The notes beneath the pieces are model-generated. The model was not told where the DNA came from. It saw only the letters and a program-made list of their open reading frames with translations, and did no database searches. From Flavobacterium piscis (GTDB lineage Bacteria; Bacteroidota; Bacteroidia; Flavobacteriales; Flavobacteriaceae): a DNA stretch of 64,000 nt. This document shows positions 17,085 through 26,592 of the stretch, piece by piece. The DNA is taken from NCBI RefSeq assembly GCF_001686925.1, contig NZ_LVEN01000010.1, positions 276,998-340,997 of the forward strand, written 5' to 3'. Each line of letters begins with the position of its first letter. The stretch's first letter is position 1. A program made the translations under genes and the position numbers.

Positions 17085-18650
17085 TTATTGTTTAATCAGA
17101 TTAAGAAAAAAAACATCATTTTCATTGATTTTAAATTCTCTGCTGAAAGTTCCTTTTCCGTCAATCGTAATTTTTTCTGTTGCAATTGGTGCGCCGTTGT
17201 TTTTTTCTTTTAATGAATTAACCTGCTGACGCGTTAACTGACTTGGTTTATTCATTGCCAAATAATCTGCATAAACGTCGTTTGATTTATATCCTACTTT
17301 GTAAATTTCTAGCAGATATTTTCCTTTCTGCATTCCGTTGACTTCAACTTTTACTTTTCCTTTTTCTTTTGATGGAAGATCCTGAACATAATAAGTTTGG
17401 TTCCAAACTTTATCGCCCGGATGTGTATTGGTAAAATCCCATAGCAAAACCTGAACATCACCTTTTGCATTTTTAGAAGTCCACGACGCTTTATCTGAAT
17501 TTTGAAGTTCTGTTTCTCCTAATTTATTCATTAAATAATAAGAGAAATAGGCCGGCTTTTTAATTCCTTGCGTATTCAACAGTCCAAAACCTCCGTGAAA
17601 AGGTGTAAATCTTGGTCCTGGTTCTTCAAAAATATCAGTAAAAACCCAATATGACATGGAGTTTGCATCATTGCCTACTTGCTTCAATTTCTGCAGAATA
17701 TAAGCTGCCGAATGATAACTGTCGTGAATTGGATCGGCTGGCGTGTAAGATGAACTCCATTCTGTATAATGCAATTCTAAATTTGGTTTAGACGAATTGG
17801 TGATCTGCTTACGCGAATTACTAACATCTCCGTTGACACTATTGATGTCTGGGCTCAAAACTGTTCCAGAAGTTCCGAATTCGTCCAAATATCCTTGATT
17901 AACACCATAAGTATGGGTCGAAATAAAATCAAGTGGAACATTATTTTTTTCACAAAAATCAATTGTTTCCGGCACCCATCCTGCTCCAGCCGTTGCGGGT
18001 CCACCAACTTTGTATGATGGATTTACAGCTTTTATTCCGCGTGCTGCGTATTCGTATAATTTGAAATATTCTGCTTGAGTTCCTGTCCAGAAACCCGGAG
18101 TTAAATTAGGTTCGTTCCAGACTTCAAAATACCATGTTTTTACTTCCTCATCTCCGTAACGTTCCTTAAAATGTGCGGTTAGATTTTTAATTAAATCTTC
18201 CCATTTTTTATAATCTTTTGGAGGTGTTACATTTCCCTTCCACCAAAAAATAGTTTCTTTTCCACTTGCTAAAGCATTAGGCATAAAACCTAGTTCTACA
18301 AAGGGTTTCATTTTCAAACTCACAATATAATCAAACAAAACGTCTATATATTGGTAATTGTATTCCGGATTTCCTTTGTTATCTTCACGATAAACCGCCA
18401 TATCATCAGACAATAAACCATGAAAACGGATGTATTTAAAATCACATTCTTTTTTAACCAATGCCAATTGCTGCTGCCAGTCGGCTCTCAAACCTTCGTT
18501 TGCTCTTCCGGCACCAATGCATTCTTTAAACATGGTGTTTAATTTTCCTGCTTCTTTTTTATAATAAACTTTTATGATTCGATTTTCATTTTGCCCAAAT
18601 AAATGGATTGAACTAAATAAAAATGTTGCTATGATTAAAAGTTTTTTCAT
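17085..18650 (-). CDS. GH39 glycosidase, probable beta-xylosidase
   Basis: The protein has 521 residues with a Sec signal peptide (KLLIIATFLFSSIHLFGQ). The TIM barrel has the GH39 acid/base E180 in YFEVWNEPNLTPGFWTGTQ and the nucleophile E297 in LELHYTEWSSSY. The flanking FISTHTYGV and SYWVFTDIFEEPGPRFTPFH strands match the family. The C-terminal ~130 residues form a beta-sandwich. Family activities are mainly beta-xylosidase, also alpha-L-iduronidase and others. In a xyloglucan setting it could remove beta-xylosyl caps found in some plant xyloglucans. Sits between the GH3 and GH97 genes in the PUL. Confidence 0.88.
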   Translation of the reverse strand: MKKLLIIATFLFSSIHLFGQNENRIIKVYYKKEAGKLNTMFKECIGAGRANEGLRADWQQQLALVKKECDFKYIRFHGLLSDDMAVYREDNKGNPEYNYQYIDVLFDYIVSLKMKPFVELGFMPNALASGKETIFWWKGNVTPPKDYKKWEDLIKNLTAHFKERYGDEEVKTWYFEVWNEPNLTPGFWTGTQAEYFKLYEYAARGIKAVNPSYKVGGPATAGAGWVPETIDFCEKNNVPLDFISTHTYGVNQGYLDEFGTSGTVLSPDINSVNGDVSNSRKQITNSSKPNLELHYTEWSSSYTPADPIHDSYHSAAYILQKLKQVGNDANSMSYWVFTDIFEEPGPRFTPFHGGFGLLNTQGIKKPAYFSYYLMNKLGETELQNSDKASWTSKNAKGDVQVLLWDFTNTHPGDKVWNQTYYVQDLPSKEKGKVKVEVNGMQKGKYLLEIYKVGYKSNDVYADYLAMNKPSQLTRQQVNSLKEKNNGAPIATEKITIDGKGTFSREFKINENDVFFLNLIKQ

Positions 18651-19022
18651 CTGAAATGGTTTTTTTTATTTTTTGCCACTCCCGATAGTTATCGGGATAA
18701 TAGGATTCTAAAGGATTTTTTTCTTTTCTCTCGCAGATTTAGCAGATCATGCAGATTTAAATCTTTTTTACTGTGTCTATATTTTATTTATACCGATTGG
18801 AATAAAAAATCTGCATTATCTGCTAAATCTGCGAGAGAAAAAAAATCATTTTAATCATTTAATCTGTGGCTAAATATTTATTTTCTAATTATATGTTAGA
18901 CGCACTGCAGTGCGTCTCTACAATTATATGTAATTGTTGCGTTACGAAACCAGATAGGTTGTAAAAAACCTGTCTGGTTTATACCTAACGTTTAACTTTT
19001 AACATCTAACCTCTAACTCAAA
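18651..19022. repeat. Palindromic repeats between GH97 and GH39 genes
   Basis: No gene was found. Contents: a short hairpin cccgatagttatcggg (18681-18696); a long inverted repeat whose 31-bp left arm (18728-18758, ctctcgcagatttagcagat...) pairs with 18808-18837; a perfect 18-bp palindrome gacgcactgcagtgcgtc (18899-18916); and a hairpin, 18947-18960 with 18967-18980 (aaaccagataggtt against aacctgtctggttt), that probably ends GH97 transcription on the minus strand. Confidence 0.75.
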
Positions 19023-21029
19023 TTACAGCTTTTTAAATCTTACTGCTCCACCGCCTGCTCCGCCTAATTTTAGATTTAGAACATCTGAAGCTTTTACTGT
19101 TTTCTTAGAAATGGCAACTGCTTCTGGATTGTGCGTTTGATCTGTTCCTTCGGCATCCACATAAATTTGTGCTTCGTAAGTTGCTGCTGGATCTAAGAAT
19201 GATAGTGAAACTTCTACATTTCTTGGTTTTTCATTGGTTAAAGTTCCCAAATACCAGTCTGCGCTGTTTCTGTCTTTTCTTGCTGTTGTAATGTATTCAC
19301 CAATTTTTCCTTCTAAGATTTTAGTGTCTTCCCAATCTGTCGGAACATCTTTTAAGAATTGTAAAGCTGGTTTTCCTTCGTAGTTTTCAGGAAGATCGGC
19401 CAACATCTGGATTGGTGCATAAATCGTAACATACAGTGCCAATTGCTGTCCCACTGTTCCCTGAATTCTTTTTCCCGGATACCCTTGTTTTACCTCAACA
19501 TCAAAAATTCCAGGCGTAAAATCCATTGGTCCGGAAAGTAATCTTGTGAATGGAATAATAGTTAAATGGTTTGGCGGATTTCCTTCGCTCCAAGCGTTAT
19601 ATTCTTGTCCACGCGCTGCCTCTCTCGAAACCATGTTTGGAAAAGTTCTGCGTTCTCCTGTATCTTTTATCGATTCGTGGTATAAAACGGCTAAATCGTA
19701 TTGTGCTGCTTTTTCTAAAATGTATCTAAAATAATTCACTCCAAATTGTCCAAAGTGCATTTGTTTCATATTCAATTTGGAACCCACGTGACCGATTTTT
19801 ACAGTATGAATTCCTAGTTTCTTGTATAAAGCAAAACCTTCATCAACTTCTTTTAAATAGTTAATTAAGTTCGAACCTGTTTCGTGATATCCAATTAATT
19901 CGATATTCTTTTTCTTTCCATACTCCACTACTTTTTCAAGGTCGAAATTGTCAGCGCTTTTCGTGAAGCTGAACATGTGCATGCGGTTTTCGTACCAGCC
20001 CGGCGTCCATCCTTTGTTCCATCCTTCGATCAGTAAATGATGAAAGCCTTCTTTTGCTGTAAAATCAATATATTCTTCAGCATGTTTGGTTGTTGCACCT
20101 TGTTTGTCGCTTTCCCAGAACGTATATTTCCCGATGTGCATTCCCCACCAAATTCCTAAATATTTATAAGGTTTGAAATAACTTGCTGTATTTTTTAATT
20201 TGTTTGGTTCGTTTAGGTTTAAAACCAAATAAGAAGTAATTAATTCTCCTGGATTTTCTCCAATTTGAAGTGTTCTCCAAGATGAAGTAAACGTATCTTT
20301 TACACGAACTTTTACTCCATCAGGCCACGGCACTAAATCCGATTTTAATTCGGTTCCTTTTGTGTTTACCAAAGTCATACTCGCAAAATCAATCAGATTT
20401 GCCTCGTGAAAACTTAGAGCCAATCCGCTTTTACTTTCAATTGTTAGTGGAGTTAAAACGGTGTCCAAAGTACTTACCGGCGCATCTTTAAAAAGATATT
20501 CGTCGCGGTTTTCTCTGTTTGCCGGAATCCACCATGCTTTTCCATCTTCTTTTAGATTGAAAGTTGTTTTTTCATCCGTAATGAAAATACTGTCTTTTAC
20601 ATTTTGCTTTGGATACACATATCTAAAAGCAATTCCGTCATCAAACGCACGAAACTGAATTTGTAATTTACGTTTGTTTCCTGTTTTTTGCTGTAAATCA
20701 ACTACAAGCTGATTGTAATTGTTTCTGATGTTTTTCTTTTCCCCCCAAACTTGTTCCCAAGTCTCGTCAAAAGTTGAAGTTTTGGCACCTTTAATTTCAA
20801 AATTTGAGCTTAAATCTTCATTTCCTTTTAGCAAAAATCCCATATCTGACGGAGAAATCACTTCGGTTTTTCCGTGAGAAACTGCGTATTTTGGAGCATT
20901 TTTTACCAGCTCAAATTTAATTTTGTTTTTTCCGTTTGGCGATGCCAATTCGTAAGCACTTTTGTTTTTCTGACTGTATCCAATCGAAACTGAAAGGATT
21001 AAAGCGGGAAGAAGGAGGTAATTTTTCAT
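19023..21029 (-). CDS. GH97 glycosidase, inverting (SusB-type)
   Basis: The protein has 668 residues with signal peptide MKNYLLLPALILSVSIGYSQ. It has the three-part GH97 architecture: N-terminal beta-sandwich, (beta/alpha)8 barrel (LGIWWGMHIGKYTFWES from ~291) and C-terminal beta-domain. The Glu residues of the Ca2+-dependent inverting SusB branch all appear present: E209 (FHEANL), E383 (GYHETGSN), E452 (LYHESIKDTG), E470 and E476 (SREAARGQEYNAW). The Asp nucleophile of the retaining alpha-galactosidase branch is absent. SusB-type enzymes are alpha-glucosidases, so its substrate here is not obvious. Probably periplasmic. Confidence 0.92.
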   Translation of the reverse strand: MKNYLLLPALILSVSIGYSQKNKSAYELASPNGKNKIKFELVKNAPKYAVSHGKTEVISPSDMGFLLKGNEDLSSNFEIKGAKTSTFDETWEQVWGEKKNIRNNYNQLVVDLQQKTGNKRKLQIQFRAFDDGIAFRYVYPKQNVKDSIFITDEKTTFNLKEDGKAWWIPANRENRDEYLFKDAPVSTLDTVLTPLTIESKSGLALSFHEANLIDFASMTLVNTKGTELKSDLVPWPDGVKVRVKDTFTSSWRTLQIGENPGELITSYLVLNLNEPNKLKNTASYFKPYKYLGIWWGMHIGKYTFWESDKQGATTKHAEEYIDFTAKEGFHHLLIEGWNKGWTPGWYENRMHMFSFTKSADNFDLEKVVEYGKKKNIELIGYHETGSNLINYLKEVDEGFALYKKLGIHTVKIGHVGSKLNMKQMHFGQFGVNYFRYILEKAAQYDLAVLYHESIKDTGERRTFPNMVSREAARGQEYNAWSEGNPPNHLTIIPFTRLLSGPMDFTPGIFDVEVKQGYPGKRIQGTVGQQLALYVTIYAPIQMLADLPENYEGKPALQFLKDVPTDWEDTKILEGKIGEYITTARKDRNSADWYLGTLTNEKPRNVEVSLSFLDPAATYEAQIYVDAEGTDQTHNPEAVAISKKTVKASDVLNLKLGGAGGGAVRFKKL

Positions 21030-21338
21030 GATATTTTTCTTAATTCATTTTTAATAAATCGGGTGTTGCTTGTGCTTTCACCCGATTTAGAAACTCAACA
21101 AAAACTTATTTTTTATCCTTAATTTGGATTATTTTTTTTGCCACAGATTAAAGGATTTGAAATGATTTCTTTTTCTGTGTATTTATTTTTTCTCGCAGAT
21201 TTAGCAGATCATGCAGATTTTTAATTTTTAATTCTCAATTTTTAATTCTTTAATCTGTGGCTATATTTTTTTGCCACCAATTACACAAATTATCACAAAT
21301 TTAATTCGTGGAAATTCGTGCAATTCGTGGCTGACTTT
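21030..21338. repeat. Intergenic region with half-element of the PUL palindrome family
   Basis: No gene was found. Outer arms ccacagatta (21141-21150) and taatctgtgg (21251-21260) enclose a single inner arm ttctcgcagatttagcagat (from 21190). A further run of aattcgtgg units (21303-21330) closes the region. The inner right arm present in the other two copies is missing, so this copy looks eroded. Confidence 0.65.
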
Positions 21339-23738
21339 TTATTTTATCCACTCTGTTTTAAAAGTGGTTTTTCCGTTTAGTGGATTTGCAGCTACGTCAA
21401 AATTGTTTCCGTTTTTGGTTACTTTTATTTCTTGTACTGCATCACCGTCCGGTAAAAATACTTTGGCTGTCGCCGAAGTTGTTTTGTCACTTGCATATAC
21501 TTTAAGTGTCAATTTACTCCAATCCATGTCTTTTGTAGATTGTGCTAAAGCGATGTGGGGCAAAGCTGTTCCGTCTTTTACTAACACTACAATTGGTATT
21601 TCTCCTGCTTTGATTTTATGCCAACCCGATTGGTATACTTTTTTAGTTTGGTAATCAATCCATGTTCCTTCCGGAAGATAAACATCTCTTTCTGTAACCT
21701 CTTCAAAAAGCGGTGCAACCAGCATGCTTGATCCAAATAAGTATTCGTTGTCTACTAACCATGCTCCGGGATCGTTTGGATATTCTACGAATAATGCACG
21801 CATCATTGGTAATCCTTTTTGAGAACTTTCTTTGGCCTGAGCGTAGATATACGGCATTAATTCGTAACGCATATTATCGGCTTTTCTAAATCCTTCAAGG
21901 AAATCTTTGCTGTACAACCAAGGTTCGCGAGGCGGTTCGCCATGGCTTCTTACGTGAGAAGTTAACATTCCGAAAGGTGTCCATCTTCTGTATAAATTCT
22001 CCGGAGATTTAGTTGCAAATCCACCAACATCGTGACTCCAGAAACTGAATCCGCTAAGACCTAAAGAAAGTCCGCCGCGTAATTCTGCAGACATTGCTCC
22101 GTTTGTGGTTTCAGAATCTCCTCCCCAATGTAAAGGATAACGCTGACTTCCTGCCCAAGTACTTCTCGCCCAGATTAAAGTATATCCTTTTTCTTTTTGA
22201 GTGATTTCTGCAACAGCTTTATTGTATCGTAATGGATATAAGTTGTGTTCGTAGAAACCAGTTCTTCCCGAATGGTAAATTCCTTCCGGTGGTGCCGCTT
22301 CTCCAAAATCTACTTTGAAAACCGCAACTCCTTCATCAAATAATTTTTTCAACTTCGCTTGATACCAAGTCACCGTTTCTGGATTTGAGAAATCTAAAAC
22401 TGCATCTTCATAAGGAAGGTTTCCTTTTCTGTCTCTTACTGCTAAGTTTTTATCCATTATTTCAGGAAACAAAGTATTCTTTGGCGTGAAATAAGGCAAT
22501 TGCCATAAACAAACCTGGAAACCATCTTTCTTTAAATCAGACATCATTTTTGTAGCATCCGGGAAACGAGATTTTGCAAACTCATAGTTGTTTCTCCAAT
22601 CTACATCAAACCAGCCTGTATCAAAATGAATAACATCGGTTGGAATTTTATATTTACGCAAATCTTTTGCTACTTCGCGTCCTTCTTTTTCAGAGAAATA
22701 CGTAATACGGCTCATCCAGAATCCAAAAGACCAAAGCGGCGGCATGGCAGCTTTTCCGGTTAAATTAGTGTACTGATCTAAAACGTCTTTTGGTTCTCCG
22801 ATGAAGAAAAACAAATCGGCTTCGTCATCGCCAATATACATTTCGTTTGCACTTGAGAAATATTTTCCAAAGTCAACCGTAATTGGTGTTGAATGGTGCA
22901 TGAAAACTCCGTAACCACGACTGCTCATGTAAAATGGAATCGGTTTGTACATCGTTTCATTTTGGATTCCGTTTGCGTCATCTGCCCATAAAACTACTTT
23001 TTGACCGCGTTTGTTTAATTGTGTGAATGATTCACCGCAACCAAATATTTTTTCGTCTGGTTCTAAGCTGAAAGCTGCGCCCATACTTCTTGAGTAATCG
23101 CTGTTTCTGCGAACATAAGAAAACGGAAGTGTTGGTGTATACGTGTTTTTAAAATCAGTATCGTGAAGTGTACTGGTCAACAATTTTCCTTTTTCATCGT
23201 AGATTTTTACGTGCCAGGGTTTTGTCAGGATTTCAACTCTTCCATGTTTACTTGTATAACTGTGACCGCCTTCAATTTTAGAATATTTCCATAATTCAGG
23301 ATGGTTTGGCGCAACGCCGTCAATCAGCATTAAAGATTCTTTTTGCGGATGAAATTGCGGTCCAGATGTCGTTTTGATACGAACTGTTCGATCTGAAACA
23401 AACTGAATTTCGAATGGTAAAACAGGAGATTCTTCGTATTCTGTTGTTGGAAATTCGTTTGCTTTTTCAACGTCTGGCTTCATCATCATGTTGTTGAAAG
23501 CCTGACGCGTTTTATAATTGTATCTCAAATATTTTATAGTTCCTTTTCCTGTTGCAGGATCAAAAGAAGCTAATTCATCGGCAAAATAAAAGGTGTTCAG
23601 ATAATTCTGAAAATCTTTACTGATGTCTATTGGTGCATTTAGTACGTCTGCATTTTGGATTTGAGCACTAGCATTTGGAACTGCCAAAAATCCAAACATA
23701 AACGCAGAAAGCAATGTGGTTAATTTTGAGTTTTTCAT
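21339..23738 (-). CDS. GH31 alpha-xylosidase
   Basis: The protein has 799 residues with a signal peptide ending PNASAQ. The GH31 barrel carries the nucleophile D477 in VAVFKVDFGEAAPPEG, the YicI-type K-x-DFGE motif typical of alpha-xylosidases, and the acid/base D541 in HWGGDSETTNGAMSAE. Preceding elements (IFGCGESFTQLNKRGQKVVL, MPPLWSFGFWMSRITYFSEK, HFDTGWFDVDW) also match alpha-xylosidases. It would release alpha-1,6-xylose from the non-reducing end of xyloglucan oligosaccharides, in the periplasm. Products would feed XylA/XylB encoded in the same locus. Confidence 0.94.
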   Translation of the reverse strand: MKNSKLTTLLSAFMFGFLAVPNASAQIQNADVLNAPIDISKDFQNYLNTFYFADELASFDPATGKGTIKYLRYNYKTRQAFNNMMMKPDVEKANEFPTTEYEESPVLPFEIQFVSDRTVRIKTTSGPQFHPQKESLMLIDGVAPNHPELWKYSKIEGGHSYTSKHGRVEILTKPWHVKIYDEKGKLLTSTLHDTDFKNTYTPTLPFSYVRRNSDYSRSMGAAFSLEPDEKIFGCGESFTQLNKRGQKVVLWADDANGIQNETMYKPIPFYMSSRGYGVFMHHSTPITVDFGKYFSSANEMYIGDDEADLFFFIGEPKDVLDQYTNLTGKAAMPPLWSFGFWMSRITYFSEKEGREVAKDLRKYKIPTDVIHFDTGWFDVDWRNNYEFAKSRFPDATKMMSDLKKDGFQVCLWQLPYFTPKNTLFPEIMDKNLAVRDRKGNLPYEDAVLDFSNPETVTWYQAKLKKLFDEGVAVFKVDFGEAAPPEGIYHSGRTGFYEHNLYPLRYNKAVAEITQKEKGYTLIWARSTWAGSQRYPLHWGGDSETTNGAMSAELRGGLSLGLSGFSFWSHDVGGFATKSPENLYRRWTPFGMLTSHVRSHGEPPREPWLYSKDFLEGFRKADNMRYELMPYIYAQAKESSQKGLPMMRALFVEYPNDPGAWLVDNEYLFGSSMLVAPLFEEVTERDVYLPEGTWIDYQTKKVYQSGWHKIKAGEIPIVVLVKDGTALPHIALAQSTKDMDWSKLTLKVYASDKTTSATAKVFLPDGDAVQEIKVTKNGNNFDVAANPLNGKTTFKTEWIK

Positions 23739-23760
23739 TGGTTACTTTTTATTTTTTTTT

Positions 23761-23958
23761 GCCACAGATTAAAAGGATTCGAAAGGATTTTTTTTCTTTT
23801 TTCTTTTCTCTCGCAGATTTAGCAGATTATGCAGATTTAAATCTTTTTAATCATTTTATCTGTTGCTATCTTTTTACAGAGATTTGGAAAAATAAATCTG
23901 CATGATCTGCTAAATCTGCGAGAGCATAAAAATCTTTTTAATCCTTTTAATCTGTGGC
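23761..23958. repeat. Nested palindrome between GH2 and GH31 genes
   Basis: The outer arms are a perfect 19-bp inverted repeat (gccacagattaaaaggatt, 23761-23779, with 23940-23958). The inner arms are ~31 bp (23808-23838 with 23894-23924; ctctcgcagatttagcagat... against ...atctgctaaatctgcgagag) with one mismatch. The whole 198-bp unit has mirror symmetry and no coding capacity. It is the most complete copy of the family also present at 18.7 kb and 21.1 kb. Confidence 0.85.
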
Positions 23959-23979
23959 TATATTTAAAATTTCAAAAAT

Positions 23980-26469
23980 TCATTCCGTTGTAATTACAAT
24001 TGTTGATTGTTTCAATCCATTCGCTTTAGCGGTTAATTCTAATCTTTCGGCTGAATTACCCGATTGAACGATTACTAAACATTTTCCTGCCAAAGCGGTA
24101 TGTTTAGTTCCTTTGTACGGTTCGTGACTTACGGGATCACCGCTGCAAACACCAACTATTTTTCCGTTTCCTTTTAATGAAAAATTGATTTCGTTATTGG
24201 CATTCGGAACTAAAGTACCTTTATCATCTAAAATATCAACTGTAACAAATGACAAATCATTTTTGTCTGCTTTGATTGTACTTCTGTCTGCGGTTAATTT
24301 TAACTGCGAAGGATTTCCAGCCGTTTTAATTTCTTTTTCTAAAACCACTTTTCCGTCTTTACGAGAAATGGCTTTTAAAGTTCCCGCTTCAAAAGGAATT
24401 CTCCACATTACATGAAGATCGTCTCCTTTTTTACTTCTTTTTCCAACTGATTTTCCGTTTACGAAAAGTTCCACCTCATCGGCTTTATTGTAATAGGCCC
24501 AAACATCAACGGTTTGTCCTGCTTTCCAGTTCCAATGCGGAAAAATGTGAAGGACGGTTTTGTCTGTCCATTCGCTTTGGTACATATAATAAACGTCTTT
24601 TGGGAAACCGGCTAGATCTACAATTCCGAAATACGAACTGATCGACGGCCATTCGTATGGAGTTGGTTCTCCGATATAATCAAAACCGGTCCAAATGTAC
24701 ATTCCGGAAAGGAAATCGTGTTTTTTAATTACTTTCCAGGTTGCTTCGTGCGTTGATCCCCAAGGCGTCTGTACCTGATCGTAAGCTGAAACAGTGTTGT
24801 TCGGATTTCCTCCTTCAAATTTTTTATCCCAACTAACCGGCCATTTTTTTATGGTATCTGAAACGGCATCATAATAGCCTCTTGTTTGCAAACCTGAAGT
24901 TGTTTCTGTTGCTATGAATGGTGTATTTGGAAAGTTTTTTTGATGATGCGCATACGTTTGATGTGCATAATTGTATCCGATTAAGTCTAAAACACCAGAT
25001 GCGGCAAGCGGATTAATCGATACATTGTTTTTCTCAAACTGTAACGTCACTTCATCAATATTCATATTTACCGGCGGATTCATCGCTGCAGTCAACGGAC
25101 GTGTTTTATCGTACTGACGTGTAATTGCGGCTAATTCTTTGGCAATTACAACACCCGTTTCGTTCCATTGTTCTGGAATTTCATTTCCAATACTCCAAAC
25201 AAAAATACTTGGGTGATTACGGTCACGCAGCAATTGATCAATTAGATCTTTTTTGTGCCATTTGTCCCAATCGTTTCCGTAGTCGTATTTGGTTTTGGTT
25301 TGTTTCCACATGTCGAAAGCTTCATCCATGACAATGAAACCCATTTTATCGCATAGATCTAAAAGTTCCGGAGCGGGAGGATTATGAGAAGTTCTGATTC
25401 CGTTTACGCCCATTTCTTTCATAATCTCTAACTGGCGTTCGATAGCGCGCGTATTGATCGCAGCACCTAACGGACCTAAATCATGATGTAAACAAACTCC
25501 TTTTATTTTTACCTGTTTTCCATTCAAAATAAAACCTTTATTCAAATCAAATTTAAAATCTCTGATTCCGAAATTGGTTTTGTATTGATCAATGATTTTA
25601 TCGTCAAGCGAAATTTCTGTAACTGCGGTATACAATTCCGGTTTTTCAACCGACCATAAAACAGGGCTTTCTACTTCTGCCGATTGTTTTAAGGTTTGAT
25701 TGGCATTGGCACTAATCGTTATATTTTGAGTAACCGATGTTACTTTGGTATCTTCTTTAAAAATAGTAGTGGTTACGGTCGCTTTTTTTGCTGCTGCGTT
25801 TTGATTTTGAATGGTAGTTTCAAAATGTACCGAAGCTTTTTGAGCCGTAACTTTTGGCGTTGTCACATAAGTTCCCCATTGTGCAACATGCAGTTTATCT
25901 GTAGTTTCGATCCAGACATTTCTAAAAATTCCTGAACCTGAATACCAACGTGAATTAGGTTGTTTTGAATTGTCAACCTTAACAATTATTTCATTGTTTT
26001 TGTCTCCATAATTTAAATATGGCGACATATCATATTGAAAACCAATATATCCGTTTGGACGTTTTCCTAAATAATGTCCGTTTACCCAAACTTCACTGTC
26101 TTTGTAAACGCCGTCAAAAGTAATAGAAGTCACTTTTGTGCTGTCTTCAGCAGGGACTTTGAATGTTTTTTTATACCAGCCTAAACCTCCGTTTAGAGCT
26201 CCGCCTCCATAACCTGCAGGACTTTTTTCGTCAAAATTACCTTCGATACTCCAATCGTGAGGAACGTCTAAGGTTCTCCATTTGGTTGAAGCGCCAATGG
26301 TATCTTTATCAATTAAGCTATCATTTAAATGAAAACTCCAATCTGAATTAAAAGAAACTTTTCTGTTTGCAAAAGCATCCTCTTTTTTGCTGCAAGAGCC
26401 CAACAAGATAATTCCGATTAGCATTAATAATGGTAGTCCATTATTGAAGTATTTTCTTTTATTCTTCAT
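23980..26469 (-). CDS. GH2 beta-galactosidase, lipoprotein
   Basis: The protein has 829 residues from the ATG at 26469, chosen because it directly precedes a signal peptide with lipobox IILLGSCSKK (Cys26); an upstream in-frame ATG at 26562 would bury it. Domains: sugar-binding jelly roll (~40-190, VPHDWSIEGNFDEKSPAGYG), Ig-like, TIM barrel (KIKGVCLHHDLGPLGAAIN) with acid/base E430 (FVWSIGNEIPEQW) and nucleophile E522 (FIATETTSGLQTR), a DUF4982-like domain and a C-terminal Ig-like domain. Likely releases beta-galactose from xyloglucan side chains after defucosylation. It follows the glycan-binding lipoprotein gene by 123 bp. Confidence 0.92.
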   Translation of the reverse strand: MKNKRKYFNNGLPLLMLIGIILLGSCSKKEDAFANRKVSFNSDWSFHLNDSLIDKDTIGASTKWRTLDVPHDWSIEGNFDEKSPAGYGGGALNGGLGWYKKTFKVPAEDSTKVTSITFDGVYKDSEVWVNGHYLGKRPNGYIGFQYDMSPYLNYGDKNNEIIVKVDNSKQPNSRWYSGSGIFRNVWIETTDKLHVAQWGTYVTTPKVTAQKASVHFETTIQNQNAAAKKATVTTTIFKEDTKVTSVTQNITISANANQTLKQSAEVESPVLWSVEKPELYTAVTEISLDDKIIDQYKTNFGIRDFKFDLNKGFILNGKQVKIKGVCLHHDLGPLGAAINTRAIERQLEIMKEMGVNGIRTSHNPPAPELLDLCDKMGFIVMDEAFDMWKQTKTKYDYGNDWDKWHKKDLIDQLLRDRNHPSIFVWSIGNEIPEQWNETGVVIAKELAAITRQYDKTRPLTAAMNPPVNMNIDEVTLQFEKNNVSINPLAASGVLDLIGYNYAHQTYAHHQKNFPNTPFIATETTSGLQTRGYYDAVSDTIKKWPVSWDKKFEGGNPNNTVSAYDQVQTPWGSTHEATWKVIKKHDFLSGMYIWTGFDYIGEPTPYEWPSISSYFGIVDLAGFPKDVYYMYQSEWTDKTVLHIFPHWNWKAGQTVDVWAYYNKADEVELFVNGKSVGKRSKKGDDLHVMWRIPFEAGTLKAISRKDGKVVLEKEIKTAGNPSQLKLTADRSTIKADKNDLSFVTVDILDDKGTLVPNANNEINFSLKGNGKIVGVCSGDPVSHEPYKGTKHTALAGKCLVIVQSGNSAERLELTAKANGLKQSTIVITTE

Positions 26470-26592
26470 TTTTAAAGGATTTTTAATATTTAAAAACAAA
26501 TATAAACATACCGATAGGCGACTTTGTAAATCACCTACCGGTTGTTTTATACTTTTAAACAATTTGGTTTTTATAACTAAAAACCAAATTGT

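Noticed and set aside
23714..23905. Open reading frame of 63 codons on + strand
   Set aside because: It lies in the nested palindrome and the beginning of the GH31 gene; its amino-acid composition is Phe/Leu-rich noise.
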